Assembly (NCBI GenBank): GCA_013214975.1
Contig: JABSPR010000127.1
Span: forward strand, 1 to 10,495
Reading direction: 5' to 3'
Length of the DNA: 10,495 nt
DNA from: Flavobacteriales bacterium
Lineage (GTDB): Bacteria > Bacteroidota > Bacteroidia > DT-38
In this document: positions 1 through 6,992 of the stretch, piece after piece
How the letters are laid out: every line of letters starts with the position of its first letter
Position numbering within the stretch: the first letter of the stretch is position 1
Made by a program: the position numbers and the translations under genes
The notes under the pieces: generated by a model
Databases searched by the model: none
What the model was told of the DNA's origin: nothing
Seen by the model: only the letters and a program-made list of their open reading frames with translations

Positions 1-420
1 GATCTCAATATGACTTTCATTTCTTCTTTTTCATCTATATTTAATCCTCTACTAGCCTGGCATATGAATATTAGAAGCAGTACCCTCATGCATTGAGCTG
101 TCAGTCAGGTACTGAATAGTGCATGGACAAATGTTTCTTTCCTGAGCTTCTCCAGAGGATGGGGTAAAACCAGATCAGTCAGGGCTTTCGTCTTTGCAGT
201 CTCAGTCTTCCTAAGGCAAGTTGAACAATACATAAATATAGTAAAACACCTTATAACCAACATAGTCTATCAGTACCACTGTAACACCTTCGTAGCTCCC
301 AGTCATACAGCTTCCACCAATACGTTCAAGTTGAACCACACTAATCCTATACAAATGCCAATGCTGTATGGAAAGTGCTGACCATCACCATAATCACCCT
401 TGTCTCCCTTGTTGCCTTGA
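1..420. other. Region without an intact gene; left of a probable breakpoint
   Basis: All six frames are interrupted here. The base usage (many C/T runs on the plus strand) differs from the A/G-rich coding strand that follows. Short protein-like pieces lie on the minus strand: a possible N-terminus at 89-1 (MRVLLLIFICQASRG..., running off the left edge, hydrophobic start), an open stretch of about 45 codons ending at a stop at 211-213, and a collagen-like piece around 303-425. No single frame joins them. The window begins with GATC, which could be chance or a cloning or contig edge. Possible explanations are decayed coding DNA, low-quality sequence at a contig end, or a chimeric join; I cannot tell which. 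No convincing promoter, tRNA or repeat is visible. Confidence 0.5.
303..419 (-). pseudogene. Possible remnant of a collagen-like (Gly-X-Y) protein
   Basis: Read on the minus strand from 419 downward, the codons give QGNKGDKGDYGDGQ: four consecutive Gly-X-Y triplets rich in Asp and Lys, as in bacterial collagen-like proteins. The same frame continues through a hydrophobic stretch to a stop at 303-305. A neighbouring minus-strand frame then stays open to a stop at 211-213 (ISVVQLERIGGSCMTG...), so a frameshift within one former gene is conceivable. The piece is very short and overlaps the apparent 5' end of the plus-strand type IX protein. Chance is the main alternative. It matters because it suggests that the first 15 or so codons of the plus-strand frame are not truly coding. 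Confidence 0.22.
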
Positions 421-1235
421 TGTATGTGGATATAGAAAGTGATGTGCAATCATTTGGTGTGTACAGGCTAGATCCAAGTACAGGGATGTTTGACTCCCTA
501 GGAGTAGAACCATTAGTTAATTCTGAATTTGTCTTTAGAGATGAAAATGTCAATACCTCAGAAAGTAGTTACTATTACAAGTTGGTTGTATTTAATGCCT
601 GTGGGCATAATGTTGACTCATCGAATATTGTTCAGACAATAAAGCTAGAAGCTGAAGGACAGGAAGATATCTCTAGTAGTCTGTCTTGGAATGCATTTAG
701 AGGCTGGGATAATGGGGTAAGTGAATATGTAATTTATTTGGGAATAGATAGTGTTTTTGACGGTTCTTCCGTTGAGATAGTATCAGGAGAGACATTAAAA
801 TATCAAGATTATATTCCCAATGACGCAAATGGTTATGGTAGGTTCTGTTATTACGTTGAAGCGATTGGTTATTCAAACGGATTGGATGAGTTTGCTGGTG
901 TGAGTAGATCAAATGTATCTTGTGCAAACCAAGAGGTATTGTTTGATACGATAGCCAATGTCTTTGATCCAACAAGTGAAATTTATGTCAATCGAACATT
1001 TGGGCCTATAGCGTCATTTATATTTAATGAAGGGTATCAGTTCTTCATCTTTAATAGATGGGGAGAGTTGATTTTTGAAACAAAGGATCCCTACGAAAAA
1101 TGGACGGGTAAATACAAAGGTTCATTATGCCCTTCAAGTGTGTACGCATATCTCATCTATTATCGCTCTGCATCTGGGGAAAGCCGTCATAAGAAAGGTA
1201 CCGTTACGCTGGTCTATTTGAACTCATCTTACTAA
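375..1235 (+). CDS. T9SS type B sorting domain (gliding motility-associated C-terminal) protein, 5'-truncated
   Basis: This is the C-terminal part of a secreted or cell-surface protein exported by the type IX secretion system. Residues about 16-90 and 98-182 look like two fibronectin type III-like beta modules (SSYYYKLVVFNACG; LSWNAFRGWDNGVSEYVIY; FCYYVEAIG). Residues about 189-281 form the CHU_C/type B sorting domain, with NVFDPTSEI, FNRWGELIFETKDP, a W-x-G-x-Y-x-G segment and a terminal KKGTVTLV strand. The nominal start is a GTG at 375 and no real signal peptide precedes it; the hydrophobic first residues are antisense to a Gly-X-Y stretch, so recognisable homology begins near 421. Such proteins are usually longer and carry a Sec signal, so the 5' part appears to be missing. 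The domain call is firm; the start and integrity of the gene are not. Confidence 0.8.
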   Translation: MLTITIITLVSLVALMYVDIESDVQSFGVYRLDPSTGMFDSLGVEPLVNSEFVFRDENVNTSESSYYYKLVVFNACGHNVDSSNIVQTIKLEAEGQEDISSSLSWNAFRGWDNGVSEYVIYLGIDSVFDGSSVEIVSGETLKYQDYIPNDANGYGRFCYYVEAIGYSNGLDEFAGVSRSNVSCANQEVLFDTIANVFDPTSEIYVNRTFGPIASFIFNEGYQFFIFNRWGELIFETKDPYEKWTGKYKGSLCPSSVYAYLIYYRSASGESRHKKGTVTLVYLNSSY

Positions 1236-1257
1236 GGGTATTATCCCTGTTAGTAAG
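1228..1257 (+). terminator. Hairpin over the stop codon of the T9SS gene, probable terminator
   Basis: CTTACTAA (1228-1235) pairs perfectly with TTAGTAAG (1250-1257), and GGG (1236-1238) pairs with CCC (1245-1247). The loop is TATTAT and there is a two-base TG bulge on the right arm. The left arm contains the TAA stop codon. There is no T-run directly after the stem; the nearest is at 1272-1277, about 14 bases on and inside the next promoter. It is therefore a plausible but not classical intrinsic terminator insulating guaB. Confidence 0.5.
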
Positions 1258-1258
1258 C

Positions 1259-1287
1259 TTGAATTCGCATATTTTTTGGTAAATTTG
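1259..1287 (+). promoter_or_regulatory. Bacteroidetes-type promoter for guaB and the downstream operon
   Basis: TTG at 1259-1261, 18 bases of spacing, then TAAATTTG at 1280-1287. This fits the TTG-N17-23-TAnnTTTG consensus known for Flavobacterium and Bacteroides housekeeping promoters. Transcription would start near 1293, leaving a leader of about 20 bases before the ATG at 1313. No Shine-Dalgarno sequence is present in that leader. I see no riboswitch or operator in the short gap. Confidence 0.62.
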
Positions 1288-1312
1288 CACACCAATTTTT
1301 AACCGATTTCGC

Positions 1313-2782
1313 ATGTCAACAGCAGAAGATAGAATTATTGAAGAGGGACTTACATACGATGATGTATTAATCGTTCCGTCATATTCAGACTTATTACCGA
1401 AAGATGTTAAGGTAACATCGATGTTTACTCGGAATATCCCATTAAATGCACCAATTGTTTCTGCAGCAATGGACACCGTTACCGAGGCAAGATTAGCAAT
1501 TGCAATTGCTAGTGAAGGAGGCATTGGGATCCTACATAAAAACATGAGCATTAAGTCTCAAGCCGCTGAGGTTAGAAAGGTGAAACGTTCTGAAAGTGGA
1601 ATGATTCAAGATCCAATTACGTTATTAGAGGATGCCAAAGTAAAAGATGCTTTAAAAATAATGCACGATTATAAAATCGGCGGTATCCCTGTAATTGATG
1701 GTTCTAATAAGTTGGTTGGAATTGTAACGAACAGGGATTTAAGATTTGAAAAAGACCTAGAAAAGGATGTTCGAGATGTGATGACAAAAGAGAACATTAT
1801 CACTGTAGAAGAAGGGACAGGTTTGGATGTTGCTGAGGAGATTTTGCAAAAACACAAAATTGAAAAGCTACCTGTTGTAGATGGGGGTAATCGACTAATC
1901 GGATTAATTACTTACCGGGATATTAGTAAAGTAAAAATAAATCCAAACTCATGTAAGGATTCTTTTGGTAGGTTGAGAGTTGCAGGAGCAATAGGTATTG
2001 CTGCAGATACGATGGATAGAGTGGATGCTTTAGTTGCAGCCGAGGTAGATGCAGTCGCAATTGATACAGCTCATGGTCACTCTAAGTTAGTTATAGATCT
2101 GTTAAAAAAGATAAAAGAAAAGTATCCGAATCTTGATGTAGTGGTAGGGAATATCGCAACAGCGGAGGCTGCATTGGAATTAGTTAAGCATGGAGCGGAT
2201 GCTGTTAAAGTAGGTATTGGGCCAGGTTCTATTTGTACTACACGAATAATTGCAGGAATTGGTGTTCCGCAATTGTCGGCAGTATTTAACGTTGCAGCGG
2301 CATTAGAGGGGACAGGAGTACCATTAATTGCTGATGGTGGAGTTCGGTTTAGTGGGGATATTGTAAAAGCAATTGCGGCAGGGGCAAGTTCTGTTATGCT
2401 TGGTTCATTGTTTGCAGGTGTCGATGAATCTCCAGGAGAAACAATAATTTTTGAAGGAAGAAAATTTAAAGTTTATAGAGGAATGGGCTCGTTGGAGGCT
2501 ATGCAAAAAGGATCAAAAGACAGATATTTTCAAGAATCGGAAATGGATGCGAAAAAACTAGTCCCTGAAGGTATTTCTGGACGAGTAGCTTACAAAGGAA
2601 CTTTATCAGAAGTTTTATACCAGTTAATTGGTGGTCTGAAAGCGGGGATGGGTTATACTGGATCTGCTACGGTTGAAGATTTGGCAAAAGCTAAGTTTAT
2701 GAAAATATCTCCAGCGGCAATCACTGAAAGTCATCCTCATGGTGTGGCAATAACACGTGAAGCACCTAATTATAGCAGATAA
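1313..2782 (+). CDS. guaB: Inosine-5'-monophosphate dehydrogenase (IMPDH)
   Basis: This cytoplasmic enzyme oxidises IMP to XMP with NAD+, the committed step of guanine nucleotide synthesis. At 489 residues it has the usual bacterial full length. The (beta/alpha)8 barrel starts with LTYDDVLIVPSYS (residues 13-25) and is interrupted at about 97-208 by two CBS domains (GGIPVID, VTNRDLR; KLPVVD, ITYRDIS), the regulatory Bateman module. Key sites are visible: the AIDTAHGHS strand (249-257), the catalytic loop GPGSICTTR with Cys308, IADGGVRFSGD (339-349), GSLFAG (364-369), YRGMGS (388-393), and the mobile flap with RY (404-405) and EGISGRV (419-425). The ATG at 1313 follows the promoter closely and gives a standard N-terminus. 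Only 8 bases separate it from the next gene, so it heads the operon. Nothing looks damaged. Confidence 0.97.
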   Translation: MSTAEDRIIEEGLTYDDVLIVPSYSDLLPKDVKVTSMFTRNIPLNAPIVSAAMDTVTEARLAIAIASEGGIGILHKNMSIKSQAAEVRKVKRSESGMIQDPITLLEDAKVKDALKIMHDYKIGGIPVIDGSNKLVGIVTNRDLRFEKDLEKDVRDVMTKENIITVEEGTGLDVAEEILQKHKIEKLPVVDGGNRLIGLITYRDISKVKINPNSCKDSFGRLRVAGAIGIAADTMDRVDALVAAEVDAVAIDTAHGHSKLVIDLLKKIKEKYPNLDVVVGNIATAEAALELVKHGADAVKVGIGPGSICTTRIIAGIGVPQLSAVFNVAAALEGTGVPLIADGGVRFSGDIVKAIAAGASSVMLGSLFAGVDESPGETIIFEGRKFKVYRGMGSLEAMQKGSKDRYFQESEMDAKKLVPEGISGRVAYKGTLSEVLYQLIGGLKAGMGYTGSATVEDLAKAKFMKISPAAITESHPHGVAITREAPNYSR

Positions 2783-2790
2783 TTATTATT

Positions 2791-4716
2791 ATGAAAAATA
2801 TTCTTTGCATCTCTTTTCTGAGTTTGTTTGTTGTTGTGGGTAATGCAAGTGCTATTGACTCTAGTACAGTGATTTTGAAAATTGCTGGAGAAGATGTTAC
2901 AAAAGGGGAGTTTCGCCGAGTATTCGAAAAAAATAACAATAACGATACTGGGCAACAGGCAATAAATGATTACCTCGAATTGTACATAAACTTTAAGCTT
3001 AAAGTAAAAGAAGCCGAAGAGATGCAGTTAGATAGTTCCAAAGCTTTTAAAAAGGAATTATTGGGTTACAGAAGACAACTTGCAGCTACATATCTAACGG
3101 ATAAAGAACTGGAAGATCATTTTCTGAAAGAAGCATATGAGATGTACTCCACGGAGTTAAACACGTCACAATTGTTTCTTCCTTTAAGAAAGAAGGCATC
3201 ACCTTCAGATACATTGAAGCTCTATAATAAGATTAGTGCCATTTATAAAGAGTATCAAAACGGAAAAAGTTTTGATGATCTTATTATGGAAAATACGGAC
3301 AATGAAGATATAAAGCGAGTTAAGGGAAATATTGGTTTTCGTTCAGCATATTCACTTCTTTATACTTACAGTAAAGCAGTTCTGCATGCAGCAGATGGTG
3401 AAGTAGTAAAGCCTATAAGAACAAAATATGGATATCATTTGATTCGATTGGAAGGAAGAAGAGAGGCATTAGGTAAAATTAAGGTCGCCCATATTTTAAT
3501 AAAGGCGGATAAGACTGGCTCTGAGGCGCTTGCAAAGGAGAAAATATTAAAGATTCACGCTGAGATAGCTTTAGGAGGGAACTTTGCGGAAATAGCTAAG
3601 GAGAAGTCACATGATGTGAGGTCTGGAGAAAAGGGTGGAGTCTTAAAAGAATTCGGTGCAGGTAAAATGTTGAAAGAATTTGAAGATGCTGCCTTTGGAT
3701 TAGTGAAAGATGGTGATGTTTCAAAACCTATTAAAACAGACTTAGGTTGGCATTTAATTAAAAGGATAGAAAAGAAGGAAGTTGAATCATATGAAAACGT
3801 TAAGCATAGGCTTAAAAAGAAAATATTAAGCGACAATAGAATAAAAATAATTAGAAGGTCATATGTTCGTTCGTTAATGAAGAAGTATGAATTTTCTGAC
3901 AATGTGAAAATGCGGAACCAATTTTATAAAGTATTGGATGAAAGTTATAGAAGTAGATCTTGGGAAGTGTCAAAAGCAAAGGGTTTAACAGGTGTGCTTT
4001 TTAAATTGAAGGGACATAAATATACCCAACAAGATTTTGCAAATTATATTTTTAAGCACCAGCGTAGAAGCAAAGTTTTTAGTCCGATAGAAACGGTTAA
4101 TTCATTGTATAATAGCTTTATTAAAGAATCGTGTATGACTATAGCCAACAAGAATTTAGCTATTGAATATCCTGATTTTAAGAATTTAATGAAAGAGTAC
4201 CGAGATGGAATTCTATTATTTGAGTTAACAGATAATAAAGTTTGGACAAAGGCTGTTAAAGATTCATTAGGGCTTAAAACTTATTATGATAATAATAAGG
4301 GGCAGTATTTAAAGGGGAAATCAGCAAAGGCGTTGGTCGTTACTTGTGCAAGCCAATCTATCGCGAAACAATCAAAGAAGGCTATTAAGAAGAAAAGCAT
4401 GGAAGAAGCCTATAAAATTCTAATGAAAATAGAAGAAGGTATCTCTGTTGATAAAGGAAGTTATTCCGCAAAAGAAGATGTAATGAAAAATTCAGAATGG
4501 AAGGTAGGAATTGGTGCCAATTCTATGGTGAACGATTCAACTCAGTTTGTGATAATTTATAGTCTTAATAAAGAACGTCAAAAAACCCTTGCTGAGGCTC
4601 GCGGATTAGTTACAGCTGATTACCAGGATTTCTTAGAAGAGCAATGGATAGAAGCTTTAAGAAAAAAGTATGAGGTAGTAATAGAAGAAGATGTTCTCCT
4701 TTCTATCAGCAAATAA
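2791..4716 (+). CDS. Periplasmic peptidyl-prolyl isomerase/chaperone with two parvulin domains (PpiC/SurA family)
   Basis: A 641-residue secreted foldase expected to assist folding of envelope proteins. A Sec signal peptide spans residues 1-21 (Lys3, hydrophobic core, NASA before the cut). Residues about 22-115 resemble the SurA N-terminal helical domain. Parvulin domain 1 (about 122-222) is divergent: TSQLFL replaces the usual HILI strand, but KGNIGF and KYGYHLIRLEGRR remain. Parvulin domain 2 (about 229-327) is canonical: KVAHILIKA, SHDVRSGEKGGVL, then LGWHLIK. Residues about 400-641 look like a second N-type domain followed by a degenerate C-terminal unit (KTLAEARGLV, YQDFLEEQWI). The ATG at 2791 lies 8 bases after guaB with no Shine-Dalgarno sequence. 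Its stop overlaps the next start (TAATG). Family is clear; client proteins are unknown, with beta-barrel and type IX-secreted proteins as reasonable guesses. Confidence 0.9.
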   Translation: MKNILCISFLSLFVVVGNASAIDSSTVILKIAGEDVTKGEFRRVFEKNNNNDTGQQAINDYLELYINFKLKVKEAEEMQLDSSKAFKKELLGYRRQLAATYLTDKELEDHFLKEAYEMYSTELNTSQLFLPLRKKASPSDTLKLYNKISAIYKEYQNGKSFDDLIMENTDNEDIKRVKGNIGFRSAYSLLYTYSKAVLHAADGEVVKPIRTKYGYHLIRLEGRREALGKIKVAHILIKADKTGSEALAKEKILKIHAEIALGGNFAEIAKEKSHDVRSGEKGGVLKEFGAGKMLKEFEDAAFGLVKDGDVSKPIKTDLGWHLIKRIEKKEVESYENVKHRLKKKILSDNRIKIIRRSYVRSLMKKYEFSDNVKMRNQFYKVLDESYRSRSWEVSKAKGLTGVLFKLKGHKYTQQDFANYIFKHQRRSKVFSPIETVNSLYNSFIKESCMTIANKNLAIEYPDFKNLMKEYRDGILLFELTDNKVWTKAVKDSLGLKTYYDNNKGQYLKGKSAKALVVTCASQSIAKQSKKAIKKKSMEEAYKILMKIEEGISVDKGSYSAKEDVMKNSEWKVGIGANSMVNDSTQFVIIYSLNKERQKTLAEARGLVTADYQDFLEEQWIEALRKKYEVVIEEDVLLSISK

Positions 4717-5627
4717 TGCAAACCTATATTCGAAAGCATACTTCAGGAGTGATAAAGAATAATGTGAAAATATTGAAGGTTATTTTACCTCTATTTATTG
4801 TACTTATTCTTGGCTTAGAATCTTGTGATAATGAAATAAGAGAGAAGGCATTTCAGAGTAACACTGCAGCAAGAGTTAATGAAAGCTTTTTATATCAAGA
4901 AGATTTAGCAAAAATAATTCCTAATAATACTAGTCATGAAGATAGTATTCGCATGGTGGAAGCGTATATCGAGGATTGGGTAAGAGGAATGCTCTACTAT
5001 TATCATGCGGTTGAAAATCTAAGAGAAGATCAGATCGATATTGACGCAGAAATTCAAAAGTATCGTAATTCTTTAATTAGCTATATATATGAAAGAGAAT
5101 TAGTTCTGCAAAAACTCGATACGGTTGTTAGCGGAGAAGATATCAAATTATTCTATGAATCAAATATTGACAATTTTAAAATCAAAACAGAGTTGATTAA
5201 GGTCAATTACATTAAAATGAATAAAGGGGATGTAGACATTAAAGAATTTAGAAAACTTGTTAGAAAAAGAAATTCGGGTTCATCCAAATCATTAAAGAAG
5301 TTCTGTAACCAAAACTTGGTAATTTTTAATTTAGAAAGAGAACATTGGATGGAGATAGAAGAGCTCGAAGCAAGGTTGGGAGTTAAAATTGTGAAGTTTA
5401 TGTGGGCATTGGGACATAATAGGTTAGTTGAAGCAACCAAAGACGAAGTTATCCTATATGTTGATTTAAAAGAAATAAGAAATAAGGACAGTGTTGCTCC
5501 GTTAAGTGCAGTACGAGGTCAGGTAAGAGCTATCATAATAAATCAAAGAAGACTTCAGCTGATTAATGAGATGGAGAACAAGGTATATTTGGATGCAAAA
5601 GCACAGAATAAATTTGAAATATTTTAA
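4716..5627 (+). CDS. SurA-related lipoprotein lacking a recognisable parvulin catalytic domain
   Basis: A 303-residue protein. After a basic N-terminus it has a hydrophobic stretch (residues 18-33) ending in LGLESC, a plausible lipobox with Cys37 as the lipidated residue, so it is probably membrane-anchored and faces the periplasm. Residues about 50-160 match the layout of the SurA/PpiC N-terminal domain: ARVNESFLYQEDL, then helices, then the linker SGEDIKLFYESNIDNFK. This is where a parvulin domain normally starts, but only KTELIKVNYIKM resembles its first strand. The GG and FGFH-type motifs are absent and residues 177-270 match no motif I know. The last helix (about 268-297) may return to the N-domain, as in SurA. 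The start overlaps the previous stop (TAATG), implying translational coupling; a GTG at 4764 is an alternative start. It is probably a non-catalytic partner of the flanking foldases; that is inference. Confidence 0.75.
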   Translation: MQTYIRKHTSGVIKNNVKILKVILPLFIVLILGLESCDNEIREKAFQSNTAARVNESFLYQEDLAKIIPNNTSHEDSIRMVEAYIEDWVRGMLYYYHAVENLREDQIDIDAEIQKYRNSLISYIYERELVLQKLDTVVSGEDIKLFYESNIDNFKIKTELIKVNYIKMNKGDVDIKEFRKLVRKRNSGSSKSLKKFCNQNLVIFNLEREHWMEIEELEARLGVKIVKFMWALGHNRLVEATKDEVILYVDLKEIRNKDSVAPLSAVRGQVRAIIINQRRLQLINEMENKVYLDAKAQNKFEIF

Positions 5628-5632
5628 TTAGA

Positions 5633-6979
5633 ATGAAGATAATAAGTGCCCCATTTATTTCTCTATTGATAGTCGTATCTATATTGGGAAACGTATATAG
5701 CCAAAGCAATGTAATCGATCAAGTAGTTGTGAAGGTAGGTGGAAATATTATTCTACAATCCGATATAAGAGAGCAGAAAGAGCAACTGAGTGCACAAGGA
5801 GCTCCTGAGAAAGATATCGAATGCTCAGTAATTGAACAGTTGGTTCTGCAAAAACTCTTTATTCATCAAGCTAAAATGGATAGTGTAGATGTGTCAGATA
5901 GTCAGGTTGATGCTGAATTAGATAGAAGGCTAAGATATTTTGTTTCGCAATTTGGATCAGAACAAAAGCTGGAAGAATACTATGGAAAGAAAATAATAGA
6001 AATTAAAGAAGAGTTTAAAGAGGCGATAAGAGATGCATTATTAGCCCAAAGAATGCAACAGAAAGTTATTGGAGAGGTTCAGGTTTCCCCTTTAGAAATT
6101 AAAGAGTATTTCGAGAAAATACCTACTGATAGCTTACCATTTGTAAACTCTGAAGTAATGGTAGCTCATATTGTTAAAATCCCAACAATTTCAAGAACGC
6201 GAAAAAAAGAAGTAAAAGAGAAATTAGAAGAAATAAGGCAAAGAGTAATAAGTGGAGAAAGTATGTCTGCCATGGCAGCATCGTACTCTCAAGATCCTGG
6301 TTCTGCAGCTCAGGGAGGAGAGATAAAAAAAGTTCTGAGAGGCACTATGGTTAAAGAGTTTGAGGCCATGGCATATTCATTAAATGTAAATGAGATAAGT
6401 GAAATATTCGAAACTCAATTTGGATTTCATTTCATCCAATTAACCAATAGAAGAGGAGAGGAGCTTGATCTAAGGCATATCTTACTCAAGCTAAACCCTG
6501 CAATAGAAGAGTTAGTTAAAGCAGAAAAGCAAATTGATAGCGTTAGTATTTTAATTTCTTCTGTGGATAGTATGACTTTTGAAAAGGCCGCAATTATGTT
6601 TTCTGATGATGAAGAAACTAAAAATAATGGAGGTATTGTAATTAATCCTGTCACTGGGAATACCTTGTTTGAAATGGGAGAAATCGATCGAAGCTTGTAT
6701 GGGGCGATGGCAAGTCTGAAAGTGGGAGATGTTTCTAAGCCTGTATTATTTTCTACCGCAGATGGAAAGCAAGGGGTAAGGATTGTGAAATTATTAAGAA
6801 GGACTGAACCGCATCGAGCTAATATGAAAGATGACTACCAAAAAATTAAATTGGCTTGTGAAGGATCAAAAAAACAAGAGATATTAAAAAATTGGGTGGA
6901 GAAAAAGGCTAAAAATGTATTTATAGAAATTGTTGATGATTATAGCGAATGTGATTATGGCTATAATTGGATAAACTAA
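5633..6979 (+). CDS. surA: Periplasmic chaperone SurA, peptidyl-prolyl cis-trans isomerase
   Basis: SurA escorts unfolded outer-membrane proteins through the periplasm toward the BAM complex. At 448 residues it matches the usual length. A signal peptide covers residues 1-23 (VYS before QSNVIDQ). The N-terminal domain opens with QVVVKVGGNIILQSDI (30-45) and runs to about 170. Parvulin domain 1 (about 174-273) has VAHIVK with His179, YSQDPGSAAQGGEI and FGFHFIQL with His266. Parvulin domain 2 (about 279-388) has LRHILLK with His282, MFSDDEETKNNGGIV and GVGDVSKP-like LKVGDVSKP, but reads GVRIVKL where the final His would be expected, so it may be less active. The C-terminal segment (TEPHRANMKDDYQKI to DYGYNWIN) is typical of the Bacteroidetes type as I remember it. 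It starts 5 bases after the lipoprotein gene and ends 13 bases before moxR. Confidence 0.92.
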   Translation: MKIISAPFISLLIVVSILGNVYSQSNVIDQVVVKVGGNIILQSDIREQKEQLSAQGAPEKDIECSVIEQLVLQKLFIHQAKMDSVDVSDSQVDAELDRRLRYFVSQFGSEQKLEEYYGKKIIEIKEEFKEAIRDALLAQRMQQKVIGEVQVSPLEIKEYFEKIPTDSLPFVNSEVMVAHIVKIPTISRTRKKEVKEKLEEIRQRVISGESMSAMAASYSQDPGSAAQGGEIKKVLRGTMVKEFEAMAYSLNVNEISEIFETQFGFHFIQLTNRRGEELDLRHILLKLNPAIEELVKAEKQIDSVSILISSVDSMTFEKAAIMFSDDEETKNNGGIVINPVTGNTLFEMGEIDRSLYGAMASLKVGDVSKPVLFSTADGKQGVRIVKLLRRTEPHRANMKDDYQKIKLACEGSKKQEILKNWVEKKAKNVFIEIVDDYSECDYGYNWIN

Positions 6980-6992
6980 TTCGAAAAGGATA

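Noticed and set aside
375..425. Hydrophobic first residues of the 375 frame as a signal peptide
   Set aside because: There is no basic N-terminus apart from upstream Lys outside the GTG start and no cleavage motif, and the stretch is exactly antisense to Gly-X-Y codons and runs directly into an Fn3 strand.
697..975. Minus-strand open frame of 92 codons inside the T9SS gene
   Set aside because: It lies opposite a well-supported Fn3 region, its composition (many His, Gln, Asn, Leu) is that of an antisense shadow, and it has no promoter or recognisable domain.
1204..1551. Minus-strand open frame of 115 codons across the guaB promoter
   Set aside because: It is antisense to conserved IMPDH sequence and crosses the terminator and promoter; no domain is recognisable.
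3555..3902. Minus-strand open frame of 115 codons opposite the first foldase gene
   Set aside because: It is antisense to the canonical parvulin domain 2; the Phe/Ser/Leu-rich product is what antisense of Lys/Glu-rich coding DNA gives.
5103..5857. An identical 15-base string, gttctgcaaaaactc, in the lipoprotein gene (5103-5117) and surA (5843-5857), both coding VLQKL
   Set aside because: The two copies sit at non-equivalent positions: the linker before the parvulin region in one, the N-domain in the other. Chance in similar codon usage is more likely than a repeat element or recent conversion.
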